Assembly (NCBI GenBank): GCA_038207155.1
Contig: JBBRAB010000012.1
Span: 1 to 64,000 of the forward strand
Length of the DNA: 64,000 nt
Reading direction: 5' to 3'
Source: FEN-1139 sp038207155
GTDB lineage: Bacteria; Myxococcota_A; Polyangia; Polyangiales; Polyangiaceae
In this document: positions 53,661 through 62,744 of the stretch, in pieces
Layout: each line of letters starts with the position of its first letter
Numbering within the stretch: position 1 is the stretch's first letter
Notes under the pieces: generated by a model
The model's input: the letters and a program-made list of their open reading frames with translations, nothing else
Database searches by the model: none
What the model was told of the DNA's origin: nothing
Position numbers and translations under genes: made by a program

Positions 53661-55004
53661 TTAGGCGCGCCGTGGGGGCGAGGTGTCCCCGTCGCCCCTG
53701 GCCGGCGGTTTCTGCGACTTCGGTGACATGGAGTCCGTCTGGCGCATCGGTGCCAGCTCGACACGGATCACGCGGCGCTCGTCGGCCTCACGCACGATCA
53801 GGTCATAGCCGAACTCCGTCATGCGCGCGCCGATCGGGGGCACGCGTCCAAAATACGCGACGACCCAACCGCCGAGGGTCGTGACACCTTCGGTGTCGGG
53901 AAGCTCCACCTCGAGATTCCGAGCGAGATCGCTGAGCGACAGGGTCGCATGCACCATGAAGCGTCCACCGTCGAGCTTGGTAAACGAGGCTTCATCCTCG
54001 TCATGTTCATCACGGATGTCGCCGACGATGCGCTCCAACAGATCCTCGAGGGTCACGATCCCACTCATGCCACCAAACTCGTCGATCACGATCGCCAGGT
54101 GTTGGTGCATCGCACGCATTTCCTTCAGCATGCCCGTGGCTGGTTGGTTCTCGGTGACGAACAGCGCTGGGCGGTGGATGAGCGACTCCAGATCGAGTTC
54201 GCGCAGACCATGCTCGCGTGCGACCACGGCCAGCAAGTCTTTGACGTGCAACACGCCAACGACGTTGTCGATTCGCTCCGCGTAGACGGGGAAGCGCGAG
54301 TGTTCGTCCGCCACGACGCGTCGAACCAATTCCTCGGGTGCTACCCCAAGCTCGAGGGCCGCGACACGGGTGCGTGGCACCATGATGTCGCGAGCCACGA
54401 TCGTCGAAAAATCGAGCACATTTTTGAGCATTTCCGCTTCTTCGTGCGGAATGCTGCCAGTCTTTTCGCCCTCGGAGACGATGATGCCCACTTCGTCGCC
54501 GACGATCGCGCTCGTGGCGGGCCTGGGCGCTGGCAGCAAGTGTTCGGCGAAGCGGCGGGTTAGGCCGATCGGAGCGCCGATGGGCCACGTGAGCCACTCG
54601 AAGGGGCGCAGCAGTCGAATCAGCCAGGGCGCAACGTGTTCCGATGAGCGAACAGCGACCGCCTTGAGTAGTTCCGACGGAATGGCGAAAGCGAGAATCG
54701 CACCGAGCACGGCCCAGGGAAGCTCGAAGGGGAGCTGCTGCTGTGCAAGTTCTCGATGCAGCAGCAGAGCTGAGGTTGCGATGCCAGCAACTCGCGCAAT
54801 CATCCAACGTGACTCGATCGTAGCGCCGTCATGGACGTAACGCCGAAGCGCGTTGGCTGAGCCGGTTGGCGCGGAATCGGCGATGGCCCGCTTGCGCGCG
54901 TCCGACAGACTGGCGGTGCTGGCAGCGGCCGCGGCGAACAGGGATGCAGCCGCGGCAGGGGCGGCAGCGAGGAACAGTGGCAGAATGTGCGTCGGATGAT
55001 GCAA
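53661..55004 (-). CDS. CorC/HlyC (CNNM-type) family membrane protein with CBS domains
   Basis: A 447-aa protein of the family linked to Mg2+/Co2+ homeostasis. Hydrophobic N-terminal segments (ILPLFLAAAPAAAASLFAAA; LPWAVLGAILAFAIPSELLK) form a reduced DUF21 region to about residue 145. Two CBS domains follow (ARDIMVPRTRVAALEL; HSRFPVYAERIDNVVGVLHV; LAIVIDEFGGMSGIVTLEDL) and a C-terminal transporter-associated domain (GRFMVHATLSLSDLARNL; GVTTLGGWVVAYFGRVP). The TTG chosen starts the first membrane segment; an upstream TTG adds 23 residues with poor codon use. The basic Pro-rich tail is non-conserved. Confidence 0.85.
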   Translation of the reverse strand: MHHPTHILPLFLAAAPAAAASLFAAAAASTASLSDARKRAIADSAPTGSANALRRYVHDGATIESRWMIARVAGIATSALLLHRELAQQQLPFELPWAVLGAILAFAIPSELLKAVAVRSSEHVAPWLIRLLRPFEWLTWPIGAPIGLTRRFAEHLLPAPRPATSAIVGDEVGIIVSEGEKTGSIPHEEAEMLKNVLDFSTIVARDIMVPRTRVAALELGVAPEELVRRVVADEHSRFPVYAERIDNVVGVLHVKDLLAVVAREHGLRELDLESLIHRPALFVTENQPATGMLKEMRAMHQHLAIVIDEFGGMSGIVTLEDLLERIVGDIRDEHDEDEASFTKLDGGRFMVHATLSLSDLARNLEVELPDTEGVTTLGGWVVAYFGRVPPIGARMTEFGYDLIVREADERRVIRVELAPMRQTDSMSPKSQKPPARGDGDTSPPRRA

Positions 55005-55103
55005 TGCGGTCGCGCCGCACTCCGCGGCTACCCTTCTCCCCGATAGATAACCGGGTGTCCCCCCATCGTGCAACCGGCCTGTGAGTCGCCCCGAGCTTCC
55101 AGA

Positions 55104-55694
55104 ATGGCTGTAGGGAAGATGTCCGGGGATGTTCGGGTCAAGGGCGCGGGCGAGGCTCAGGCACCAAAAGGGCTAGCGAGCGTGCGCGCCAGGCCTTTCC
55201 AGCCGTTTTCCCAGCGGATTCATCCGCAGGTCGACAGGCCGCCTGCTCAGGCTTCGCTGCGGGTTGGCGCAGACCACCAAGAGGTTCGTTGTGCACCTCA
55301 GCGCGCAGGTAAGGGTCGCCCAAGCGTCGAGCAGACTGAGGACCGCGCCGAGGTCATGAACTATGGGCGCCTGTGCGAGCCCCTTGCGAGGCAGCTGGCC
55401 CATGTCGACCTGCCCGCTGCTGTTGAACCGGCGCGGGCACTGCACTTGGCGGAACTCGTTGAGCGCACCACGCGCAAGATCGCTTGGTGTGCGGAGCGCG
55501 GCGGCGGCGTGGTCAGGCTCGAGCTGGCGGACGGCCCTGCCTGCGGAACACTCGTCGTGACCGTGTCTCGGGGGCTCGTCTCCGTGCGTCTCGATGGCAG
55601 CCTCCACGGAGAGCCAGAGTCATTGGTCACGCGTCTGCGCGCCGGACTGAGCCGGCGCGGGCTTGCTGTGGGGTCGATCGAGATCAGTCCCTAG
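55104..55694 (+). CDS. Protein with FliK C-terminal-like module
   Basis: A protein of about 196 aa. The first 100 residues are Pro/Arg/Gln-rich and unstructured. The last 65 residues (VVRLELADGPACGTLVVTVS, then RGLVSVRLDGS, SLVTRLRAGLSRRGLAVGSI) follow the pattern of the flagellar/type III hook-length control C-terminal domain, where strands of the form LxPxxLGxVxVxV are followed by a long helix and a last strand. No flagellar or type III gene is nearby. Several ATG/GTG starts are possible and none has a strong ribosome site. Family call tentative. Its end overlaps truB by 11 bases, convergent. Confidence 0.55.
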   Translation: MAVGKMSGDVRVKGAGEAQAPKGLASVRARPFQPFSQRIHPQVDRPPAQASLRVGADHQEVRCAPQRAGKGRPSVEQTEDRAEVMNYGRLCEPLARQLAHVDLPAAVEPARALHLAELVERTTRKIAWCAERGGGVVRLELADGPACGTLVVTVSRGLVSVRLDGSLHGEPESLVTRLRAGLSRRGLAVGSIEISP

Positions 55695-56667
55695 GTTGCG
55701 TGCTCGGCTCGGTGTCGGTTTGCAGTGAGTGCGGCGAGGGGGGCTGCACGAAGCCGCGGATGACCTTTAGCTCCTCGCCTGACTGCTCGGCGAGCTCCGT
55801 CAGCTCCGCAATCTCCGCGAGCGCCACGGCGGTGCCGGTAGCGGAGACGAGCAGTCGCACCTGGACTTCACAGGGCGACGGTCGCTTCTCGCGAACGATC
55901 TCCGCGATTGGGATGCGCTGACCGAGCAGGGCGCGACGCAGGCCGTCGCAGCTGAGCTCGGCCACCGGCATGACGCGCGATGCGAACGCGACAAGCTCTG
56001 CAAGGGGGGGCGGGGCGCCGGGCGGCGGGGGCCATGACTGAGCCTCATCGAGTCGGAAGGGACCGCTGGCAAGTCGACGTAGGCTCGTGACATGTGCTGG
56101 ATAGCCGAGCGTCTCCCCGAGGTCGCGCGCGAGGGCTCGGACGTAGTAGCCCTTGGAGACCTCGAGCTCGACTTCGAGCCAGTCAGGGCCGAAATCGAGG
56201 AGCGCGAGCTGGAGCACGGTGATCGGACGCGGAGGAAGCTCAAGCGGGGTACCGCGTCGCGCGGCCGCGTGAGCCGTGACTCCCCCGGACTTGATCGCTG
56301 ACACAGTCGGCGGAAGCTGCAGCTCTCGCAAGCGCTCAGTCTGCAACGCCGCTTCGAGTCGCGCCGGGGTCACCGCCCCTGGGGGGACTTCGCGCTCCTC
56401 GAGCGTGTCCCCCATGGCGTCATCGCTTGTGGTGCTACGACCGAGAGCGATCCGAGCTCGATAACGTTTGCTGGACAGGGTGAGGTGCGCGCTCAGCTTG
56501 GTCGCTTCTCCGACCAGGAGCAGTAGGACACCGCTGGCGGCTGGATCGAGCGTGCCAGCGTGACCGATCCGTTTCGTGCGAAAGACGCGGCGGGCCTGGG
56601 AGACGATGTCATGGCTGGTGGGGCCGACCGGTTTGTCGACGACGAGGATCCCTTCCGGGAGAGTCAT
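55684..56667 (-). CDS. truB: tRNA pseudouridine55 synthase TruB
   Basis: Enzyme (327 aa) making pseudouridine 55 in the T loop of tRNAs. Blocks: GILVVDKPVGPTSHDIV, RIGHAGTLDPAASGVLLLLV with the catalytic Asp, QLPPTVSAIKSGGVTAH, VEVSKGYYVRALARDLGE-like segment and LRRLASGPFRLDEA. A C-terminal PUA-like part is weaker (LLGQRIPIAEIVREKRP), and the end is Pro/Thr-rich. Not next to infB or rbfA as in many genomes. Confidence 0.95.
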   Translation of the reverse strand: MTLPEGILVVDKPVGPTSHDIVSQARRVFRTKRIGHAGTLDPAASGVLLLLVGEATKLSAHLTLSSKRYRARIALGRSTTSDDAMGDTLEEREVPPGAVTPARLEAALQTERLRELQLPPTVSAIKSGGVTAHAAARRGTPLELPPRPITVLQLALLDFGPDWLEVELEVSKGYYVRALARDLGETLGYPAHVTSLRRLASGPFRLDEAQSWPPPPGAPPPLAELVAFASRVMPVAELSCDGLRRALLGQRIPIAEIVREKRPSPCEVQVRLLVSATGTAVALAEIAELTELAEQSGEELKVIRGFVQPPSPHSLQTDTEPSTQPRD

Positions 56668-56825
56668 GGGGCCGGTCTAGCGGTTCGAGCTGTCTCGGTC
56701 GAGGCTGAGGCCGCCTGTCCTTGTCGGGCCGGTAGTTCGGGTGGGGAATTAGTCCGTCCCGATGCAACTATTCCGAGATTCTAGGGGGATTCGGGGACAG
56801 ATTCCGGGATAATGGAAAGCACCGC

Positions 56826-58850
56826 GTGATCCATCCTCTCAAGGTCGGCCCGTACTTGCTCGAGGAGCGCCTCGGTGCTGGTGGTATGGCGGAGGTCTAC
56901 GTTGCGCGAAAGCTCGGAGCGCCGCCGAGCGCGCCCCGGGTTGCCATCAAACGTATCCTGCCGCAGTTGGCGCGTGACCCTCGCTTTGTCGCGATGTTTT
57001 GTGACGAGGCACGGATTTGCACCGTACTCGACCACCCCAACATTGTCCGCGTGATCGACTTCGGCGAAGACCAGGCCGAGCTGTTCATGGCGATGGAGTA
57101 CATCGAGGGGCCCTCCTGCGCGAGGCTCCTGCGCACCGTCGCCGCCAAGGGGATCCGTTTTCCTCCGACGATCGCGCTGACGATCTTCCAAGGCATCCTC
57201 AGCGCTTTGGCCTACGCCCACGAAGCCCTCGACGCCGAGGGTCGTCCGCTCGGCATCGTTCACCGCGACGTGTCGCCAGGGAACATTCTGATCAGCCTCG
57301 ATGGGCGCGTCATGCTCACCGATTTTGGGATCGTGCGAAGTGACTTCGTCGCTCGTCGCACCTATCCCGGAGAGCTAAAAGGCAAGATCGGCTACATGTC
57401 ACCCGAGCAGGTTGTTGGCGCGGAGGTGGATCCTCGCAGCGACCTGTTCACGCTCGCGATCGTACTCGCGGAAATGCTGCTCACTCGCCCGCTGTTTCCG
57501 GGCAGAAGTGAGATGGAGATCCTGACGCGCATCTACGAGGCGGACATTCGCGTGCTTGAGCATCACGGTGGCGGGCTGTCTCCCCACCTGCTCAGCCTGC
57601 TCCGTCACGCGTTGGCGCGGCGCGCCATCGATCGACCAGCGTCGGCGCGTGAATTGTCCAATGAAGTGACTGACTACCTCGCCGTTTCGGGTGAGACCCT
57701 CTCCGCGCCAGCGTTGCAGGCCTGGTTGCGCGAGATGGGGCCCTTTGGCATGGGCAGTGGACTGCACCATGTCGTCGCCGGGGTGCATGGTGGGCGCCCG
57801 AGCGAACGACCGAGTCGCCGTCCCAACGAGATGACGCCAATCACCGAGCGTGAGCCCACCGCTGGTTCCACCCGCTACGCGGTGCGGCAGCCCGGAGGGC
57901 CCGTGGTGGCCACTGTGAGTCCCGCCGAGTTGATCGAGCAGTTTGCAACGCGCCGCCTCTCGCTCCACGCGGAGGTCCAACGCAACGACGGGATCTGGCG
58001 CGCGGCCCGCAGCGTCCCAGAGCTCGCTGCTATCGCCGCTGCCGAGGATTTCATCGATCTTCAGCTTGCGTCGCGTCAGGCACGTCATCTCAGCGTTGAC
58101 CGGTCGCGCCTGCCCGCCTTGCTCTATGGCATCTCGCAGCGTCGGGACAACTGCGTTCTAATCGCTTGTGATGGCGAGCGACGCCTCGCTGTTTCGTTTA
58201 CTGACGGAGCTGTGAGCGTCGCCATCTCGTCGGACCGCGATCACTTGCTCGGCACTCGACTCGTCGAAGATGGCCTAATCTCGCGGGCGGATCTCGAAGA
58301 GGCTTTCGAACAGCTTGTGGTCGGGCTGACGGGAACTCGTTCAGAGCTCGGTCGTTTGGGAGATTGGCTGCTGGCTGAGGGGCGTGTGGCCCCTAAGGAC
58401 TTACTGCGCATTCTCGTCGAGCAACTCGAGGCTCGCATCACGGGGTTGTTGACCTGGCAATCGGGGGATCTTTGGGTCGTGCCCCGAATGCAGGCCCCAC
58501 AGGTGCCGCTGCACACGGTTCATTCCCTCGGTGCACTGGTCTCACAGGGAGTGCGCCTGGGCTACTCGGGACTCGAGCTCACTCGTCTCCTTGCAGCCCT
58601 TGGGAATGGCCCACTCGCCGCGAGCCCGGCGCCTCCCGTTGCTGCCGAGGCGCTCGGGCTCACCCAGGGCGAGCTCGAGGCCCTGCACGGGGCTGGCGGT
58701 GCCAAGTCGTTGACCGAGTACCTAGCGGTCTCGGCGACCGAGCGTGCCGCATCGCCTGACGATGTGCTGCGTGCTGTTTTCGTAGGCCTCAGCGCGGGGT
58801 TGCTCGTGAGTCCCGGGTGGGCTGGTTCTCGCGCTTTCCCGCGCTCGTGA
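56826..58850 (+). CDS. Ser/Thr protein kinase with C-terminal DUF4388/PATAN-like region
   Basis: A 674-aa soluble kinase. Kinase domain about residues 8-285: LGAGGMAEVYVAR, VAIKRILP lysine, IVHRDVSPGNILI catalytic loop (Ser-Pro-Gly in place of Lys-Pro-Glu, the myxobacterial-type HRDVSP variant), LTDFGIVRSD and GKIGYMSPEQVVG. The C-terminal part (about 380-660) is all soluble: ALLYGISQRRDNCVLIACD, LLGTRLVEDGLISRADLEEA and LGDWLLAEGRVAPKDLLRIL resemble DUF4388/PATAN and MshEN-type modules. The missing catalytic Lys of HRDLK reduces certainty on activity, though HRDxxxxN and DFG remain. GTG start. Confidence 0.88.
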   Translation: MIHPLKVGPYLLEERLGAGGMAEVYVARKLGAPPSAPRVAIKRILPQLARDPRFVAMFCDEARICTVLDHPNIVRVIDFGEDQAELFMAMEYIEGPSCARLLRTVAAKGIRFPPTIALTIFQGILSALAYAHEALDAEGRPLGIVHRDVSPGNILISLDGRVMLTDFGIVRSDFVARRTYPGELKGKIGYMSPEQVVGAEVDPRSDLFTLAIVLAEMLLTRPLFPGRSEMEILTRIYEADIRVLEHHGGGLSPHLLSLLRHALARRAIDRPASARELSNEVTDYLAVSGETLSAPALQAWLREMGPFGMGSGLHHVVAGVHGGRPSERPSRRPNEMTPITEREPTAGSTRYAVRQPGGPVVATVSPAELIEQFATRRLSLHAEVQRNDGIWRAARSVPELAAIAAAEDFIDLQLASRQARHLSVDRSRLPALLYGISQRRDNCVLIACDGERRLAVSFTDGAVSVAISSDRDHLLGTRLVEDGLISRADLEEAFEQLVVGLTGTRSELGRLGDWLLAEGRVAPKDLLRILVEQLEARITGLLTWQSGDLWVVPRMQAPQVPLHTVHSLGALVSQGVRLGYSGLELTRLLAALGNGPLAASPAPPVAAEALGLTQGELEALHGAGGAKSLTEYLAVSATERAASPDDVLRAVFVGLSAGLLVSPGWAGSRAFPRS

Positions 58851-58860
58851 GGCGTCTGAC

Positions 58861-60567
58861 TCAGCTGTTGTCGCGGCGAAGCGTCTGCACAATCGCCGTC
58901 GTCACCGACTCCCGACGAGGATTGAACAGCTGGCGCTTGACCTCACTCAGGTCGATGGGCTTGCGCAGGGCACCACAGCCCGAATCGCGGATGTAGTCCG
59001 CGGTAGTCTTACTCAGGGTGCCACCGGTCACGAAGAGGAAGCGTCGGGCGACGTCGGGGCGTCGCTCGGCAATCCGCTGATGGAGCGTCGTCCCGTCGGC
59101 GCCTGGGAGCATCAGATCGCAAATTACCAAGTCCGGGAGGTAGGTCGGATCCCCCAGGATGATTTCAGCCTCAGACGCCGTTTGGGCCTCTCGAACGTCG
59201 TGGGGCCGTAGCGCTCGTCGCGCCGACCGGGTGAACACAGGATCGTCATCGACGACCAGGACCCGTCGCTGCACCTGGGCGGGGGGGATAGAGTCGCTCG
59301 GGGCCTGGAGCGCAGGATTGGAGCTAATCGCGCCGAGGATCGGAAGAACGAGTCGATAGCTAGTCCCCCCGGTGGGGCGGGGAACCACTTCCAAGTGCCC
59401 GCCGATCGAGGATGCGACGTCACCCGTGAGCTTGAGTACGAGGCGTCGGCGTTCGGATGAGAACCCCGTGAATGGGGCTCGATCAATCTGCTCAAAGGTC
59501 TTCTCGTCGAGCTCCGGTCCAACGTCATCGATGACGAGCGTCATGCGCGTGGCCTCAACAATGGTCCGCACTGACACGCGCGGCGGCCCCACCGCGTGAG
59601 ATGCAAGATCGGCGGCGAGATTGAGCACGTCTCCGAGCACTTGAAGCAAGAGATCGCGGTGCCCTGAGACGAACCCACCGGGCGCGAGCTGGGTCTCCAG
59701 GAGGATCCCTCGCGCCTCGAGATTCGGACGGGCCACGGCGCACACTTCGCGCGCGAGATCGGACACATCGAGCGCCTCCGGCAGGCGCTCACGGGGGCCA
59801 AGCTGCGTCAGCTGATTGGTGGTGTCCCGAAGTCGCTGCGCGGCCGCGCTCATCTCGTCGGTCAGCTCTTCAAGCTCCGCCAGGGTCCCGCCGAGCGCTG
59901 TGTCGGATTCCTCGGCGAACATGCGGAGCTCAGCGAGCAGTCGGCGTTGTTCCTCCAGTTGCAGGGACAAGGCGCTGACTGGGCCCTCGAGTTCATGCCC
60001 GACGCTCACGCCGAGCAGAGCGGCACCCGTGGCTCCGCCGTTGGCGTTCGGGTCGCCGCGGGGGGGGGCGGCGTCGGCGCGGTGCTCGCGGTCGAGTGCC
60101 GGCGCGACTAGGGTTGCGACGGTTTCGACGAACAGCTGCGTCTCGTCGTCGGGAAGGCCGTGAGCTGGAAACAACAGCACGAAGATCCCGAGCAGCTGTC
60201 GTCGGAACAGGATCGGAACGGCGAGGGCCGCCGTGCACCCAACCGCGGCGATTTCCCCGGCTTCCGCGATGCCCTCGCGGTTGGCGCGCACATCGGAGAC
60301 CAAGAAAGGGCGCTTCATGTCGACCGCTCGCTCGGCAATCGTCGCGAGCGCCACGCGCAGGCGTTGGGCAGTGGGTCCTGAGATACCATGCTCAGCCACC
60401 GGCTCGAGCACCGGCGACATCGAGTAGGCGACGCCAGCCCGCGCGGGCGTCGGGCCAAACAAATGGTCCAGCGCATCGGTCATGACGCCACCCGCTGAAG
60501 AGCTGGCCAAGCGTGCAGACAGACTGTGCAGCGCGTCGAGTCGTAGTCGGTGTACGGGGATTGGCAC
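58861..60567 (-). CDS. GAF-degenerate histidine kinase-receiver hybrid
   Basis: A 568-aa cytosolic signalling protein. A GAF-like domain (about 30-160; RPFLVSDVRANREG; ALAVPILFRRQLLGIFVLLF), a dimerisation helix with a His (SVGHELEGPVSALSLQLEEQ), a HATPase-like region (LLLQVLGDVLNLAADLASHA; LVIDDVGPELDE), then an intact receiver (VLVVDDDPVFTRSARRAL; VICDLMLPGADG; RKPIDLSEV). In the ATPase the N-box Asn is replaced by Leu, the G1 box is weak (DDVGPEL) and no GxGL G2 box is found, so ATP binding is doubtful. It may be a pseudokinase scaffold whose receiver is phosphorylated by another kinase. Confidence 0.82.
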   Translation of the reverse strand: MPIPVHRLRLDALHSLSARLASSSAGGVMTDALDHLFGPTPARAGVAYSMSPVLEPVAEHGISGPTAQRLRVALATIAERAVDMKRPFLVSDVRANREGIAEAGEIAAVGCTAALAVPILFRRQLLGIFVLLFPAHGLPDDETQLFVETVATLVAPALDREHRADAAPPRGDPNANGGATGAALLGVSVGHELEGPVSALSLQLEEQRRLLAELRMFAEESDTALGGTLAELEELTDEMSAAAQRLRDTTNQLTQLGPRERLPEALDVSDLAREVCAVARPNLEARGILLETQLAPGGFVSGHRDLLLQVLGDVLNLAADLASHAVGPPRVSVRTIVEATRMTLVIDDVGPELDEKTFEQIDRAPFTGFSSERRRLVLKLTGDVASSIGGHLEVVPRPTGGTSYRLVLPILGAISSNPALQAPSDSIPPAQVQRRVLVVDDDPVFTRSARRALRPHDVREAQTASEAEIILGDPTYLPDLVICDLMLPGADGTTLHQRIAERRPDVARRFLFVTGGTLSKTTADYIRDSGCGALRKPIDLSEVKRQLFNPRRESVTTAIVQTLRRDNS

Positions 60568-60616
60568 GTTTGGCCTTGCTTCTTTCGACGATTCGCTCAG
60601 TCGCTGAGCGCTCAGC

Positions 60617-62173
60617 CTAACTCAGGTACCGCAGGGTCTCAAAGCGCTGAGTGAGGTCTGCGGGAAGTCTTGGGAAACCTCCCGCAGCTCGCTCGAGAGC
60701 CGCGCCAAGGGCAAAGAGAGTCTCCTCGCCAAACGCGGGGGCCAGCAACTGAACTCCGACCGGGAGAGAGGGTCGTTGCTCGGTTGCGCGGGTTTGCCTG
60801 GTGGGGACACTGAGGCCCGCAAGCCCTGCGAGATTGCACGGCAGGGTGTAAACGTCCTCAAGGTACATCGCGAGGGGGTCCTGCTGATGCTCGCCCAGTT
60901 TGAAGGCGGGAGAGGGACTGGTCGGAGTGATGATGGCGTCCACCTGCGAAAATGCCGCCTCAAAATCGCGCCGAATCAAGGTCCTGACTCGTTGGGCCTG
61001 GGCGTAGTAGGCGTCGTAATAGCCGGCGCTCAAGACGTAGGTGCCGAGCAGGATGCGTCGCTTCACTTCGGCGCCGAAGCCGGCGTCGCGGGTGTGACCG
61101 TAAAGCGCTGCCAAATCCCCGCGCGGTGGCTCCACTCGCAATCCAAAGCGGACACCATCAAACCGGGATAGGTTACTTGAGGCCTCGGCCGTCGCCAGGA
61201 CGTAGTAAGTCGCGATGCCGTAGCGGGTGTGAGGGAGCTGCACCGGTTGGACAGTGCAGCCGGCGCGCTTGAGATCCTCAATCGAGGACTTGACCGCCTC
61301 GTTGATCTCTGGATCAAGCCCCTCGCCGAAATACTCCGCCGGGATCCCGAGTCGCAGTCCGCGTACGTCGCGGTCGCAGGCCGCCTCGTAGTCGGGAACC
61401 TCACGGTCCGCGCAGGTCGAGTCGTTGGGGTCGTGGCCCGCGATGACGCCAAGGACGCGAGCGGCGCTGCGCACGTCCTGAGCGAAGGGGCCGATCTGGT
61501 CGAGACTCGACGCGTAGGCAACCAGGCCGAAGCGAGACACGCGTCCGTAGCTGGGCTTCAACCCGACGATACCGGTGAGTCCAGCGGGCTGGCGAATTGA
61601 TCCACCCGTGTCAGAACCGAGAGAGACGGGGGTGAGCTGAGCGGCGACGGCAACTGCGCTCCCGCCGCTTGAACCGCCGGGGATCCGCGAGAGATCCCAG
61701 GGATTGAGCGTCGGTCCAAAGGCACTGTTTTCCGTCGAGGAGCCCATGGCGAACTCGTCGAGGTTCGCTTTGCCGATAATCAGAGCGTCCTCGGCGCGAA
61801 GGCGAGCGACCACTGTGGCGTCAAACGGAGGCTGCCAGCCGCGACCCGGAATCGATAGCGAACCTTCAAGCGGCTGGCCCTCTGACACGAGGATTCGGGA
61901 GGCGCAGGTGGTCGGCGCATCGACGGTGCAGAGCGCGTCTTTAATGGCGATCGGGACCCCGGCAAGGCGTCCCAGGGGTTTGCCCGCCCGACGACGTTCG
62001 TCGATGCCGCGCGCGGTCACGAGGACGGCGGTGCGCGATATGTGGGTGAAGGCGTTGAGGCCGCGCGCGCGCTCGATGGCGGCCAGGCTTGACTCAGCGA
62101 TGCTCTCGGCTGTGGTCTCGCCGCTGCGAACCCGCTCGACCAACTCGCAGATTGCTAGCTGATGCATGGTCAT
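60617..62173 (-). CDS. gatA: Aspartyl/glutamyl-tRNA amidotransferase subunit A
   Basis: Amidase subunit (518 aa) of GatCAB, which converts Glu-tRNA(Gln) or Asp-tRNA(Asn) to the correct amidated form. Amidase signature with the full Ser-cisSer-Lys triad: GVPIAIKDALC (Lys), RIPGGSSGGSAVAVAAQL (cis-Ser) and SLGSDTGGSIRQPAG (Ser nucleophile). GSSTENSAFGPTLNPWD is GatA-specific. The start overlaps the gatC stop by four bases, behind GGAGGG. gatB is not in the window. Confidence 0.96.
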   Translation of the reverse strand: MTMHQLAICELVERVRSGETTAESIAESSLAAIERARGLNAFTHISRTAVLVTARGIDERRRAGKPLGRLAGVPIAIKDALCTVDAPTTCASRILVSEGQPLEGSLSIPGRGWQPPFDATVVARLRAEDALIIGKANLDEFAMGSSTENSAFGPTLNPWDLSRIPGGSSGGSAVAVAAQLTPVSLGSDTGGSIRQPAGLTGIVGLKPSYGRVSRFGLVAYASSLDQIGPFAQDVRSAARVLGVIAGHDPNDSTCADREVPDYEAACDRDVRGLRLGIPAEYFGEGLDPEINEAVKSSIEDLKRAGCTVQPVQLPHTRYGIATYYVLATAEASSNLSRFDGVRFGLRVEPPRGDLAALYGHTRDAGFGAEVKRRILLGTYVLSAGYYDAYYAQAQRVRTLIRRDFEAAFSQVDAIITPTSPSPAFKLGEHQQDPLAMYLEDVYTLPCNLAGLAGLSVPTRQTRATEQRPSLPVGVQLLAPAFGEETLFALGAALERAAGGFPRLPADLTQRFETLRYLS

Positions 62174-62463
62174 CCCTCCTCGACGAAGGCGGGGACGGCG
62201 AAGGAGCCATCGGAGGTTCGGGGGCCTTCGCGCAGGGCCAGCTCGGGCGTCAATCCGGCGACGACCCGATCCTCGCGCAGCGGAGCCCGACTGACGGCGA
62301 CTTGCGTCGTGGCCGGCACGTTTCGAGTGTCCAGCTCTGCCAGCTGGTCGATGTATGAGACGATCTGTGCGAGATCGCGGGTCAGCTGAGGGATCTCGTG
62401 GTCCTCAAGTTGGAGTCGCGCGAGCTTGGCGACGTGAAGGACGGTGTCGCGAGTGATGGCCAT
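62170..62463 (-). CDS. gatC: Aspartyl/glutamyl-tRNA amidotransferase subunit C
   Basis: Small subunit (97 aa) that stabilises GatA. The family block is clear: VLHVAKLARLQLEDHEIPQL, LAQIVSYIDQLAELDT and RVVAGLTPELALREGPRTSD, ending in PAFVEEG, close to the usual xxFxVPxV ending. Coupled to gatA. Missing strong Shine-Dalgarno upstream of the ATG. Presence of gatA-gatC implies an indirect pathway for Gln- or Asn-tRNA in this organism. Confidence 0.92.
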   Translation of the reverse strand: MAITRDTVLHVAKLARLQLEDHEIPQLTRDLAQIVSYIDQLAELDTRNVPATTQVAVSRAPLREDRVVAGLTPELALREGPRTSDGSFAVPAFVEEG

Positions 62464-62744
62464 AGATTGATATCGGGCGTCCGAGGTTGCGGGGGAGACT
62501 AGCAGCTTCCCTGTGAAGCGAATGCCCCTTGGTGCGACTCACAGGACGGCGACTCCGCCCGCGGGGAATCCCTTTTCGGGGCGGGACGCAGCTCGGGCTG
62601 ATGAGGGGCGGCCCCCAGGGTCCGACGTGATCGCTGAACATCCGTATATCATTCAGGATTTTGCTGATTGACCCGAGCAACCCGAGGCCGCGGCTGGCCG
62701 AGAGGCGAGAACCGGTCGGGGGCTGACCGCAGAGGAGAAGCGAA

